This document shows positions 17,947 through 26,019 of a DNA stretch of 64,000 nucleotides, in pieces. Below the pieces are notes generated by a model. It saw only the letters and a program-made list of their open reading frames with translations. It did no database searches and was not told the origin of the DNA. The translations under genes and the position numbers were made by a program. Origin of the DNA: Nocardia sp. BMG111209 (lineage in GTDB: Bacteria > Actinomycetota > Actinomycetes > Mycobacteriales > Mycobacteriaceae); contig NZ_KB907310.1 in assembly GCF_000381925.1 (NCBI RefSeq), positions 434,001 through 498,000 on the forward strand. Reading direction: 5' to 3'. Position 1 is the first letter of the stretch. Every line of letters starts with the position of its first letter.

Positions 17947-19485
17947 GTGGCCCGCACGGTTCCGCGGCAGCCGGTGATCGCCGTGCTCGGTATCGGGCAC
18001 GGAAATCACGGCGGGCACAACGGGCACAACGGCCACGGCGGCCACCCCGGATGGGGGACCGACGGTCATCCGCACGGCGGCGCCGAGATGCGCCCGCCGA
18101 CGCCGCTGACCAGTTCGGTGTCGCTGCGCTGGCGGGTGACGCTGCTGGCCGCCACCGTGGTGCTGATCGCGGTCGCGCTCACCTCGATCACCGCGTACAC
18201 GATGGTCGCGCGGGCCCTGTACGCCGACGTCGACAATCAACTGCGCGCCCGCGCGACGGTGATGATCAGCAACAACCTCGACAGTTACGGCTTCATGCCG
18301 ATGCTGCAGATCGGCAGCCTGTACTCCAACGACATCGGCGTCGCGCTGATCTATCCCAACAGCGAGCAGTGGTACGTGCCGCCGCAGCAGACCGATCCGC
18401 CGCTGGGCGCCGCGGAATGGGCGGTCGCGCACGGCGAGCTGGTCTCCTCGCTGCGCACCTCGCACGATCAGCGGGTACTCGCCGAGCGCATGAAAACCGG
18501 TGCGACCCTTGTGATCTCGCAGCGATTGCAGCCCACGCAGGAGGTGCTGGACCGGCTGGCGTGGCTGCTGTTCGTGGTCGGCGGCTGCGGGGTGGTGGTG
18601 GCCGCCGCGGCGGGAACCGCGGTGGGCCGCACCGGTTTACGGCCGATCGGGCGCCTGACCGCGGCCACCGAACGGGTCGCCCGCACCGACGATCTGACCC
18701 CGATCCCGGTCACCGGCGACGACGAACTGGCCCGGCTGACCGAGAGTTTCAACTCGATGCTGCGAGCGCTGGCCGAATCCCGGGAACGGCAGCGCCGCCT
18801 GGTCGCCGACGCCGGGCACGAATTGCGCACCCCGCTGACCTCGCTGCGGACCAATATGGAACTGCTGATCGCCTCCGGCCGGCCCGGTGCGCCGCGGCTG
18901 CCCGCCGAGGACATGGCCGAGCTGCGCACCGATGTCGTGGCGCAGATCGAGGAACTGTCCACGCTGGTCGGCGATCTCGTGGATCTCGCCCGGGAGGACG
19001 CCCCCGAGGACGTCTTCGAGCAGGTCGACCTGGGTGAGGTGGCCGAACGCGCGCTGGAACGGGTGCGCCGGCGGCGGTCCGGTATCGAGTTCGCCGCCGA
19101 ACTGCGGCCGTGGTTCGTCTACGGGCACGAGGCCGGATTGGAGCGGGCGGTCCTGAACGTGCTCGACAATGCGGCGAAATGGAGCCCGGCGGGGCAACAG
19201 GTCCGGGCCACCATGCGGGAGACCGGGCCGGGGTTGCTGGAATTCGCCGTCGGCGACGCCGGGCCGGGTATCCCGCCGGCGGAACGCGAGCTGGTGTTCG
19301 AGCGCTTCTACCGCACGACCGCGTCGCGGTCGATGCCGGGCTCGGGCCTCGGGCTTGCGATTGTCAAACAAGTGGTGACGAAACACGGTGGAACGATCAC
19401 AATCGACACATCTGATCGCGGCGGTGCGCTGGTCCGTATCGTGCTGCCGGGTGAAGGTTCTCCACCCGCAGTCTCGGAGAACTGA
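17947..19485 (+). CDS. mprB: Sensor histidine kinase MprB with His-rich N-terminus
   Basis: Up to 512 residues: TM1 about 58-80, an extracytoplasmic sensor, TM2 about 200-225, HAMP, HisKA with the phospho-His in DAGHELRTPLTSL, and HATPase with LDNAAKWSP, GPGIP and GSGLGLAIVKQ. It senses envelope stress and phosphorylates MprA. Unlike mycobacterial MprB, the reading frame from GTG 17947 adds a Gly/His/Asn-rich cytoplasmic segment (residues 18-44, about ten His). The start is uncertain: the Shine-Dalgarno is weak, and ATG 18088 would remove this segment. Confidence 0.92.
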   Translation: MARTVPRQPVIAVLGIGHGNHGGHNGHNGHGGHPGWGTDGHPHGGAEMRPPTPLTSSVSLRWRVTLLAATVVLIAVALTSITAYTMVARALYADVDNQLRARATVMISNNLDSYGFMPMLQIGSLYSNDIGVALIYPNSEQWYVPPQQTDPPLGAAEWAVAHGELVSSLRTSHDQRVLAERMKTGATLVISQRLQPTQEVLDRLAWLLFVVGGCGVVVAAAAGTAVGRTGLRPIGRLTAATERVARTDDLTPIPVTGDDELARLTESFNSMLRALAESRERQRRLVADAGHELRTPLTSLRTNMELLIASGRPGAPRLPAEDMAELRTDVVAQIEELSTLVGDLVDLAREDAPEDVFEQVDLGEVAERALERVRRRRSGIEFAAELRPWFVYGHEAGLERAVLNVLDNAAKWSPAGQQVRATMRETGPGLLEFAVGDAGPGIPPAERELVFERFYRTTASRSMPGSGLGLAIVKQVVTKHGGTITIDTSDRGGALVRIVLPGEGSPPAVSEN

Positions 19486-19493
19486 TAGTAGCG

Positions 19494-19511
19494 TCTCAGT
19501 CCGCTCTCAGT
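19494..19511 (+). promoter_or_regulatory. MprA box upstream of pepD
   Basis: TCTCAGT-N4-TCTCAGT, identical in both halves and spacing to the site before mprA. It lies 45 bp before the pepD ATG and indicates that pepD has its own MprA-controlled promoter. Confidence 0.75.
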
Positions 19512-19556
19512 CGTTGTCACCAAGCTGGGCGACAGACTCGAGGAGAAACGAGAATT

Positions 19557-20987
19557 ATGACCGAGGATCCCCGTCCGGGTATGCCGCACGAAGCGCAGGC
19601 CGGTCCGCAGGAACCGCAGTCCGGGACGAAGCCGCTGCCGTGGTCGGGCACGGCGCATCCGGTACCCGGCAGTACTGCGCAGTACGCGGTCACTCCACCG
19701 TACGAGCCGGCGACGGGCCAGACGGCCCCCATACCGCCGTATCCGTACGGGTACGGCCAGGCGGGGGCTCCGGGCGGGCACGGCGGTCCGGGTGGTCCCG
19801 GCGGGCCCGGCCCGCTCGGCGCCGGATATCCGGCGATGGGTCCGCAGCCGTATGCGGCGCCGCCGCGGCGCGGCCGGGCCGGTCTGGTGGCGGGCGCGGT
19901 GGCGCTGGCGCTGGTCGCCGGTGGCGTCGGCGGTGCGGTCGGCACCCTGGCCACGCGGTCGACGAATTCCTCCGGTGGCGTGGTCACCAACGCGCTCGAC
20001 GTCCCGCCGCCGAAGGGTGGTGGTGTCACAAATGCGCCATCCGGAAGCATCCCCGCGGTCGCGCAGAAGGTGCTGCCGAGCGTGGTGATGATCCGGGTGG
20101 CGAGCAGTAAGGCCGAGGGGGAGGGCTCCGGGGTCGTCCTCTCCACCGACGGCATGATCCTCACCAACAACCACGTCGCCAGCGGCGCCGGGGCGAACGC
20201 CAAGATGGATGTGCAGTTCAGTGACGGCACCTCGTCACCGGCCACCGTCGTGGGTGTCGATCCGGTCTCCGATCTGGCGGTCATCAAGGTCGCCAACAAG
20301 GCGGGTCTGACCCCGATCGATCTGGGCAGTTCGAAGGATCTGCAGGTCGGCCAGTCGGTGGTGGCGATCGGTTCGCCGCTGGGCCTGGCCGGCACGGTCA
20401 CCACCGGCATCGTGTCCGCGCTGAACCGGCCGGTGTCGACCAGTGGCGAGTCCGGTGGGCAGGGCACCGTGATCTCGGCCGTGCAGACCGATGCGCCGAT
20501 CAACCCGGGCAACTCCGGCGGCGCGCTGGTGGACCTCAACGGCAAGCTGATCGGAATCAACACCGCCATAGCCACATTGGGCGCCGGGGGCCTGGATTCC
20601 ACTGGCGCACAGAGCGGTTCGATCGGACTGGGCTTCGCTATCCCGGTCGATCAGGCCCGCCGCGTGGCCGATCAGCTGACCAGGACCGGGCACGCCACCT
20701 ACGCCCAGATCGGTATGTCGGTGCGGGCCATCGACGATGCCAACGGCGCGCGGATCCTGGACATCACCCCCGACGGTCCCGCCGCGAAGGCCGGGATTCC
20801 CGGCGGCGTGATCGTCACCAAGGTCGAGGATCAGATCATCGACTCCGGCAACGCCCTGATCGCGGCGGTCCGCTCACATCAGCCCGGTGACAAGGTCAAG
20901 GTGACCTACACCGACGGCAACGGCCAGAACCCGAAGACCGTCGATGTGGTCCTGGGCGCCGCGCCCGCGGACGGGGGCGGGCGATGA
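19557..20987 (+). CDS. pepD: HtrA-family serine protease PepD
   Basis: 476-residue membrane-anchored serine protease/chaperone. A cytoplasmic Pro/Gly-rich segment covers residues 1-105, a TM segment about 108-130, and the trypsin-like domain has catalytic His206 (TNNHVAS), Asp239 (DPVSDLAV) and Ser320 (NPGNSGGAL). A PDZ domain follows from about residue 380. It degrades or refolds damaged exported proteins. In mycobacteria pepD belongs to the MprAB regulon; the order mprA-mprB-pepD-moaB2 is kept here. Confidence 0.95.
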   Translation: MTEDPRPGMPHEAQAGPQEPQSGTKPLPWSGTAHPVPGSTAQYAVTPPYEPATGQTAPIPPYPYGYGQAGAPGGHGGPGGPGGPGPLGAGYPAMGPQPYAAPPRRGRAGLVAGAVALALVAGGVGGAVGTLATRSTNSSGGVVTNALDVPPPKGGGVTNAPSGSIPAVAQKVLPSVVMIRVASSKAEGEGSGVVLSTDGMILTNNHVASGAGANAKMDVQFSDGTSSPATVVGVDPVSDLAVIKVANKAGLTPIDLGSSKDLQVGQSVVAIGSPLGLAGTVTTGIVSALNRPVSTSGESGGQGTVISAVQTDAPINPGNSGGALVDLNGKLIGINTAIATLGAGGLDSTGAQSGSIGLGFAIPVDQARRVADQLTRTGHATYAQIGMSVRAIDDANGARILDITPDGPAAKAGIPGGVIVTKVEDQIIDSGNALIAAVRSHQPGDKVKVTYTDGNGQNPKTVDVVLGAAPADGGGR

Positions 20988-21067
20988 ATCGGCGGCCCCG
21001 GACGCTGCGGCTCGTGAAGCACCGAGCGGAGATGGCCGAGCGAGCGGAGCACGCTACGGTTGGCACC

Positions 21068-21562
21068 ATGGAACCTGATGCCTCCGTGGCGGGCCGTGCC
21101 CTTGTCGTGGTCGTCGACGATCGAACCGCTCATGGAGGAGTGGACTCGCTAGGCCCGTTGGTGACCGAACTCCTCACGGAGGCAGGCTTTCTGGTGGACG
21201 CGTCGGTCTCGGTGGCCAACGACGAGGTCGAGATTCGCAACGCGCTCAACACCGCGGTGATCGGCGGGGTGGATCTGGTCATCTCGGTGGGTGGTACGGG
21301 CATGTCCCCGCGCGACGTCACCCCCGAGGTCACGGCCGAGGTGCTGGATCGGGAACTGCCGGGCATCAGTGAGGCGCTGCGGTCGTCCGGCTTGGCGGCC
21401 GGTTCGCTGGACGCCGGATTGTCACGCGGCCTGGCCGGGGTTTCCGGCAGTACGCTCGTGGTGAATCTGCCGGGCACCCGCGCCGCGGTGCGCGACGGTA
21501 TGGCAACTCTCGGCCCGCTCGCCTCGAAGGTCATCGACGAATTGTCCGGGCTCGAGGAATGA
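21068..21562 (+). CDS. moaB2: MogA/MoaB family protein (MoaB2)
   Basis: 164-residue MoCF-fold protein with the molybdopterin-binding motif VGGTGMSPRDVTPE. It starts like MoaB2 of M. tuberculosis, EP-x(4-5)-GRALVVVVDDRTAHG, and follows pepD as there. Role: binding or adenylylation of molybdopterin, though the function of the MoaB2 paralogue is not settled. ATG 21068 fits the family start; an upstream ATG at 20984 overlapping the pepD stop would add 28 residues and has a better ribosome site. Confidence 0.9.
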   Translation: MEPDASVAGRALVVVVDDRTAHGGVDSLGPLVTELLTEAGFLVDASVSVANDEVEIRNALNTAVIGGVDLVISVGGTGMSPRDVTPEVTAEVLDRELPGISEALRSSGLAAGSLDAGLSRGLAGVSGSTLVVNLPGTRAAVRDGMATLGPLASKVIDELSGLEE

Positions 21563-21783
21563 CCGATCGGGCCGCCGCGGATTCGAGCCGGGAGGAACCC
21601 ACCTCCCGGCGTGAGCCGGCGCGGCCGGCGCAGGACGTCCGGGATTCCGCGCGATTGGCGCGGATCTTCGGAGAGACCCTGCCGCAAACCACTTCCGACG
21701 AACGCGGGCACGACGGCGAGCCGCCGGCCTCGTCGGACGACTGGCTGCGATCCCAGGTACCACCGCATCACGGGGGGCATTGA
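21559..21783 (+). CDS. Small conserved hydrophilic protein
   Basis: 74 residues, Arg/Glu/Asp-rich, with RLARIFGETLPQTTSDER in the middle and WLRSQVPPHHG at the end. Its ATG overlaps the moaB2 stop in an ATGA, so it is a real last gene of the operon. No known domain; probably a small cytosolic protein specific to this actinobacterial group. Confidence 0.75.
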   Translation: MTDRAAADSSREEPTSRREPARPAQDVRDSARLARIFGETLPQTTSDERGHDGEPPASSDDWLRSQVPPHHGGH

Positions 21784-22217
21784 GGCCACATCTCACGTCA
21801 TTGCCGGATGACGTGAATCTCGACACGACGAGCGCTCGGTGATTGCCACCGCGGCGTCTTTCCTGCTGTTCACAGCGGTGGTGCGATTCCGGTGAGATGA
21901 GCCGGAATGTGGTGTGATTTAGATCACATCTTATTTACGACAGCTTACGTTGTCAGGTCGTTGTCCGGCCGTTTAATGTCCACGCTTGGGCTGTGTCACA
22001 AGTGGTTCTCAGGGCACAGGAGGGCGTTCGCGCCGACTCGACGGAACACTGGCCCGGTTCCGCCGACGGTCGGCTTGCCAGTTAGCACGAAATTTGTCGT
22101 CGGTTACGTGCCGGCAACAACCTGGCGACAGACTGTGCTGGGCTCTGTGAAAAGAACCACTTCTTTTCAGCCCCCGATGGTCGAGGGCTGACTGTAAGAA
22201 ACCTGATGAGGGGAAGT
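21784..22217. other. 434-bp porin upstream region
   Basis: No gene is visible. It is AT-richer than its neighbours around 21905-21960, which fits a strong regulated promoter, and holds the CRP-type site at 21913-21928. About 280 bp lie between that site and the first porin start, so a long leader or a second promoter is likely. Confidence 0.55.
21913..21928 (+). promoter_or_regulatory. CRP/GlxR-type operator before the porins
   Basis: TGTGA-TTTAGA-TCACA: both arms are perfect and the TA centre matches the TGTGANNTANNTCACA consensus of actinobacterial cAMP-receptor proteins. Confidence 0.8.
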
Positions 22218-22895
22218 ATGAGCGAGAACCGTACCAACGGTCTGCGTCGAGGTGCCCAACTCGCGGGCATCGGCGCGGCTGTTGCTGTCGCCTTCGGCCT
22301 GTTTTCCACGGGTGCTGCCAATGCCGATGCCTTCGTGCCGTTGCCGGACGGCCAGAAGATCGGTCCTGACGGCGTTGTCATCACCCGGACCGGCGAGCAC
22401 GCCCTGATCTCTCCGTCGCTGGCGTCCAATGGCGCCGGCCGCGTCGTGTGGGTCTCGGGTAGTGCCGTCGCCGATATCCCGAACGCCCCGGATGCCACCC
22501 CGGGCGGCTGGAACGGCCCGAGCAATTCCAGCGGGTCCAACAATTCGTCCACCCACCTGGCCTCGAACATCAGCACCGGCTACATCGTCGGCTGCCAGGT
22601 GAACATCGCCAGCGACGCGATCTCGGCCGGCCTGTCCGGCAGCTTGAGTGCCACCAGCGCAAGCGTTTCCGGATCGGTCGGCCTGAACCTCGGCCCCGGC
22701 GAGGTGAAGTTCGTGATGATCGACGTGAAGGACGTTCCGTCGGCGGGCACTTACTCCGTGGAATACCAGGATGCGGAGATTCAGGTCCAGGGTTGTGCCG
22801 GGTACGCGCAAGCGCGCTCGTACACCGTCGTCGAGGTCATCGGCGATCACTACTCGAAGACCACCCTCTACGGGCAGCCGTTCTCCATCGGCTGA
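22218..22895 (+). CDS. MspA-type outer-membrane porin 1
   Basis: 225-residue exported protein. Signal peptide about 1-37 ends FSTGAANA, and the mature part starts DAFVPLPDG as in MspA-family porins. STGYIVGCQV and the C-terminal CAGYAQARSYT...GQPFSIG are family hallmarks; two Cys remain in the mature part. It forms water-filled channels in the mycolic-acid outer membrane. ATG 22218 is preceded by GAGGGGAAG; the ATG at 22206 lies upstream of that ribosome site. A paralogue follows 64 bp downstream. Confidence 0.92.
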   Translation: MSENRTNGLRRGAQLAGIGAAVAVAFGLFSTGAANADAFVPLPDGQKIGPDGVVITRTGEHALISPSLASNGAGRVVWVSGSAVADIPNAPDATPGGWNGPSNSSGSNNSSTHLASNISTGYIVGCQVNIASDAISAGLSGSLSATSASVSGSVGLNLGPGEVKFVMIDVKDVPSAGTYSVEYQDAEIQVQGCAGYAQARSYTVVEVIGDHYSKTTLYGQPFSIG

Positions 22896-22959
22896 CGTTT
22901 TGGTCGAATCCGCAAACCCATTCCCGCGTAAGCGATCTCACCCTAGAGGGACTTCCAAC

Positions 22960-23640
22960 ATGAATATTCGCAAGACCATGGCTCGTGCGGCCGGTGCCGG
23001 CGCTGTCGCGACCGCCGCGCTCGGCTTGTTCTCCACCGGTGCGGCCAACGCCGACACCTTCGTGCCGCTGCCGGGCGGCGACATCACTCGCACCCTGTCC
23101 GACGGCACCGTGGTGCACGTCTGGATCGATGGCGAGTCCGCCACCATCAACCCGTCGCTGGGCTCGACCCCGCTGCACCGCAACGCGTGGGCCTCGGCCA
23201 CCGCGCACATCAACATCTCCGGCGTGGACGGCGATGTGGGCGGCAACATCTACCCCGGTTACGTGGTGGGTTGCCAGGTCGACATCTCCGGCGGTGGCGT
23301 GAGCGGCGGTCCGACCGTCGGTGCGGACTGGAGCAGCGGCCAGTCGGTGACGCCGAGCGCGTCCGCCGATGGTGGCGCCAACCTGACCCTGGGACCGGGT
23401 CAGGCGCAGTCGTTCTACGTGCTCGACATCGAGCGCCACGACGACTTCGGTGCCGACAGCCACAAGACGTACAACGTCTTCACCGGCAACGACGCCTCGG
23501 TGTCGTGGGCGGACGAGACGATCGGCCTGACCGGCTGCGCCGGTTACGCGCAGGCGCGTTCGTTCGTCACCGCGGAGATCTCGACCGCGCACGTCCAGTC
23601 CTGGATCACCCTGTGGGGCCAGCCCTTCAGCCTGGGCTGA
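22960..23640 (+). CDS. MspA-type outer-membrane porin 2
   Basis: 226-residue paralogue of the preceding porin. Signal peptide about 1-32 ends FSTGAANA, then DTFVPLPGG; it shares PGYVVGCQV, NLTLGPGQ and CAGYAQARSF...GQPFSLG. The central part differs (more Asp/His, without the Ser/Asn-rich insert), so the two may form hetero-oligomers or channels of different selectivity. ATG 22960 follows GAGGG. Probably co-transcribed with porin 1 under the CRP-type site. Confidence 0.92.
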   Translation: MNIRKTMARAAGAGAVATAALGLFSTGAANADTFVPLPGGDITRTLSDGTVVHVWIDGESATINPSLGSTPLHRNAWASATAHINISGVDGDVGGNIYPGYVVGCQVDISGGGVSGGPTVGADWSSGQSVTPSASADGGANLTLGPGQAQSFYVLDIERHDDFGADSHKTYNVFTGNDASVSWADETIGLTGCAGYAQARSFVTAEISTAHVQSWITLWGQPFSLG

Positions 23641-23659
23641 GGTTCTCCGGTTCCACTGT

Positions 23660-23682
23660 CCCCGGCCGGTTTCCGGCCGGGG
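23660..23682. terminator. Terminator hairpin after the porins
   Basis: CCCCGGCCGG-TTT-CCGGCCGGGG, a perfect 10-bp stem, 20 bp after the porin 2 stop. Confidence 0.75.
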
Positions 23683-23721
23683 AAGCAGCGGTCGGTCACC
23701 GACCGGATCTGTTCCGACGGC

Positions 23722-23751
23722 CGAGGGCCCGGTGTGCGCACCGGGCCCTCG
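23722..23751. terminator. Second hairpin, convergent with mscL
   Basis: CGAGGGCCCGGTG (23722-23734) pairs perfectly with CACCGGGCCCTCG (23739-23751) around TGCG. It lies just beyond the mscL stop and probably terminates mscL. Confidence 0.75.
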
Positions 23752-23786
23752 TGCTGTCCGGTGACCACGAGAGCCGTTGTGCCCGT

Positions 23787-24185
23787 TCAGCTTCGATCCC
23801 GGCTCGCCCGGTCGTCGGCCAGCAGGTCCCGAATCTGGTGCAGCAGTTCGTTGTCCGTGGCCCCGTCGTCGAGACCGCCGCCCCAGCGCGTCCTGGCCTT
23901 GTCGGCCGGGAGTATCACCAGGCCGTAGACGAGCGCGGCGATCACCAGGAAGTTCAGCAGCGCGGTGATGATCGGGCCGACCGCGATGAAGGTCGCGGGC
24001 TTGTCGGAGATGAGCCGGAAGCCCAGCCCGAGTTCACCGGTGCCGCCGAACACCGCGAGCAGCGGATTGATGATCCCGGAGGTGAATGCGGTGACGATCG
24101 CGACGAAGGCCGTGCCCACGACGACCGCGACTGCCAGGTCGATCACATTCCCGCGCAGCAGGAAGTCCTTGAATCCCTTCAACAT
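23787..24185 (-). CDS. mscL: Large-conductance mechanosensitive channel MscL
   Basis: 132-residue channel subunit with the conserved start KGFKDFLLRGNVIDLAVAVVVG (amphipathic helix and TM1), a periplasmic loop, TM2 (ALLNFLVIAALVYGLVI) and a charged cytoplasmic helix. It opens under membrane tension in osmotic downshock. It is next to moaB2 in M. tuberculosis; here the porin pair has come between them. Confidence 0.96.
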   Translation of the reverse strand: MLKGFKDFLLRGNVIDLAVAVVVGTAFVAIVTAFTSGIINPLLAVFGGTGELGLGFRLISDKPATFIAVGPIITALLNFLVIAALVYGLVILPADKARTRWGGGLDDGATDNELLHQIRDLLADDRASRDRS

Positions 24186-24253
24186 TGCGGCTCCTGTCCC
24201 GGACCGATACGGCCAGTGGCTAATTCTGGGTTAATCGGACGTTCCGTGGCACT

Positions 24254-24916
24254 CTAACGGACGATCAGGGCCACCGCGGTGCGCAGCGACGCGGCGGCGA
24301 CTGCCGGTGCGTGGGCCGCGTCGAGCGCCAGCAACACCATCCGCTCCCGCCCCCGCCCGCCGTCGCCGGTGGTGACCAGCACGACCGCGGCATCGGTGGC
24401 CAGCGGCCGGGGCGGCGGCCCGGCCCGGGGCTCGCCGTCCTCCGCGGCGGCGATGACATCGACCCGATCACCGGGCCGCAGCACGTCGGCGACGGCCGCA
24501 TCGGCAGGTCGGATGGCCACGATCCGGGCCTCGGCGGTGCCGGCGGCGGCCGCTGCCAGCCGCGGCCCGACCACCCGCAGATCGGTGAGCACCTCCCCGG
24601 CCCGCACCGCGGTACCGAGCGTGCTGCCGAGTACGGCCGCCACATCCCGGATCGCCCCTTCGGGCAACGTATCGGCCGGCCGGGCCGCGCGCACCACATC
24701 CGCCGCGGCGATCCGATGCCCCGGCGGCAGATCGTGCGCCGCCACCACGATCTCGACATGCCCCGTCGCCGGATCGCCCCGGACCGCCAGCACGACGGCC
24801 AGCGCCGCGAAAACGACCGCGAGCATCCTGCGGGCAAACGCGACGTCGGCCCATCGGGGCCGCGCCGAGCGCCACCGATCGGGCAGATCCCACCGTGGCC
24901 CCCGGCCGAGGTCCAT
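24254..24916 (-). CDS. SAF domain membrane-anchored protein
   Basis: 220 residues. A basic N-terminus is followed by one TM segment (AVVFAALAVVLAVRG, about 31-45) and an SAF domain (VVAAHDLPPGHRIAAADV ... GEVLTDLRVVGPRL) related to flagellar P-ring and pilus assembly proteins of the CpaB/RcpC type. The alternative GTG at 24970 adds 18 residues. It is the second gene after the CIRCE-controlled zinc-ribbon gene, separated by a repeat-rich gap, matching the Rv0991c-Rv0990c order. Function unknown; envelope protein assembly is possible. Confidence 0.8.
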   Translation of the reverse strand: MDLGRGPRWDLPDRWRSARPRWADVAFARRMLAVVFAALAVVLAVRGDPATGHVEIVVAAHDLPPGHRIAAADVVRAARPADTLPEGAIRDVAAVLGSTLGTAVRAGEVLTDLRVVGPRLAAAAAGTAEARIVAIRPADAAVADVLRPGDRVDVIAAAEDGEPRAGPPPRPLATDAAVVLVTTGDGGRGRERMVLLALDAAHAPAVAAASLRTAVALIVR

Positions 24917-25121
24917 GCCTGCGGACCGCCGAGCCCGGCGGCGAACGGTATCGAGACGAAGTCGCTTCACCCCCGGCACGCTACGACCGCCACTGATCCG
25001 GTCACGCCACGAAACCGCAGGTCGGCATTGCCCTGTGGATGAATCGGAAGGTGTGGAGAACCACGGATTTCCACCTGGTGCAGTGGTCGCTACAAGCCGA
25101 CCGTGTCCCGCGCGAACATCC

Positions 25122-25300
25122 GGCTGCCGCGCGGGGCTGAACAGGCTGCCGCGCGGGGCCGAACAGGCTGCCGTGCGGTGCTGAAATGGCTGCTGTGCGG
25201 TGCTGGAATGGCTGCTGCCACGCGGGGCTGAAATGGCTGCCGCGCAGGGCTGGAATGGCTGCCGTGCGGGGCCGATGCGGCTGCCGCGCGGGGCCGCCGC
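25122..25300. repeat. Eight imperfect 22-bp tandem repeats
   Basis: Units starting GGCTGCCGCGCGGGGC (or variants GGCTGCTG/GGCTGCCGTG) repeat from 25122 with a 22-bp period; one unit has 25 bp. Spacing and partial degeneration are typical of a minisatellite. The 22-bp period breaks any reading frame, so it is not a coding repeat. It lies upstream of the SAF gene. Confidence 0.85.
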
Positions 25301-25507
25301 TGTTACCGGGCGAGGCTGTGGCGAGAGTGCGGAAAGGTATCGGGGATGCCCGGAATCCGGTGCGACAGGGCGGCGGACCGGCACTCGAGGGCGGTAAGTA
25401 TCAGCTGCCGACGGAAGCCGCTGCCGATTGTGTGGCCTGGCGCCGTTCGCGGTCGCGAACCACCGGCCGACACCGAGGCCGGCGCACCGAATGCGGGCGG
25501 CCGGAGA

Positions 25508-25633
25508 GTGTCGGGATCAGGCGACTACGGAGCTCGCCGCGAGCCCGGCCGGCGTGCATCGGGATCAGGACCGGCGGAACCGCTGCGGCCCGACCCGGAC
25601 GGTGTCTGGATCAGGCGACCGCGGAGCTCGCCG
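25508..25633. repeat. Duplicated 3' end of the zinc-ribbon gene
   Basis: A 32-bp segment starting GTGTC(G/T)GGATCAGGCGAC occurs at 25508-25539 and at 25602-25633, with 29 of 32 bases equal. The second copy spans the stop codon of the zinc-ribbon gene. A shorter GGGATCAGG copy lies between them at about 25561. The rest of the gap (24917-25610) has no gene. Confidence 0.7.
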
Positions 25634-25949
25634 ACGAGGTGCTGCCGCTGCTGCTGCTGGACGCGGGAGTGCTCGGCGACGAACTGCTCGACGACGAGGA
25701 GTCGGAGGAGCTCGACGACGAGGACGAGGAGTCGGAGCTGGTCTTCGCGGGCTCGGTGGCCGACGAGGAACCGTTGCGGCTGTCGGTGCGGTAGAAGCCG
25801 CTGCCCTTGAATACGATGCCGACCGAATTGAAGAGCTTGCGTAGCTTTCCGCTGCACTTCTCGCAGGTGGTCAGGGCGTCGTCCGAGAAGGACTGCACGA
25901 TGTCGAACTTATCGCCGCACTGCGTGCACTGGTACGAGTAAGTAGGCAC
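25611..25949 (-). CDS. FmdB-type zinc ribbon protein with Ser-rich tail (Ruc-like chaperone)
   Basis: 112 residues. A zinc ribbon with Cys8-x2-Cys11 and Cys29-x2-Cys32 (MPTYSYQCTQCGDKFD ... TTCEKC) is followed by KLRKLFNSVGIVFKGSGFY, then about 55 residues that are almost only Ser with Thr, Ala, Pro and Asp. This matches M. tuberculosis Rv0991c (Ruc), a redox-regulated chaperone with a disordered Ser-rich tail. The GTG at 25949 is placed by GGAGG five bases upstream. A CIRCE-like site lies 26 bp before the start, consistent with heat-shock control. Confidence 0.88.
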   Translation of the reverse strand: MPTYSYQCTQCGDKFDIVQSFSDDALTTCEKCSGKLRKLFNSVGIVFKGSGFYRTDSRNGSSSATEPAKTSSDSSSSSSSSSDSSSSSSSSPSTPASSSSSGSTSSASSAVA

Positions 25950-25974
25950 AGGAACCTCCACAGTCTCCGTCGGT

Positions 25975-26001
25975 TTGGCACTCTACAGCCGACAGTGCCA
26001 A
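25975..26001. promoter_or_regulatory. CIRCE-like HrcA operator
   Basis: TTGGCACTC-N9-CAGTGCCAA. Compared with CIRCE (TTAGCACTC-N9-GAGTGCTAA), arm length and spacing are the same and 15 of 18 arm bases match; the inner 8 bp pair perfectly. It sits between the cyclo-ligase stop and the zinc-ribbon gene. Confidence 0.8.
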
Positions 26002-26019
26002 CCTTACCAACAGTGTCGT

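Noticed and set aside
25122..25300. Possible CRISPR array
   Set aside because: The repeats are directly adjacent with no spacers; it is a minisatellite.
25611..25794. Acidic (Glu/Asp-rich) plus-strand frame
   Set aside because: It is the antisense of the Ser-rich tail of the zinc-ribbon gene, where TCG codons read as CGA/GAC/GAG.
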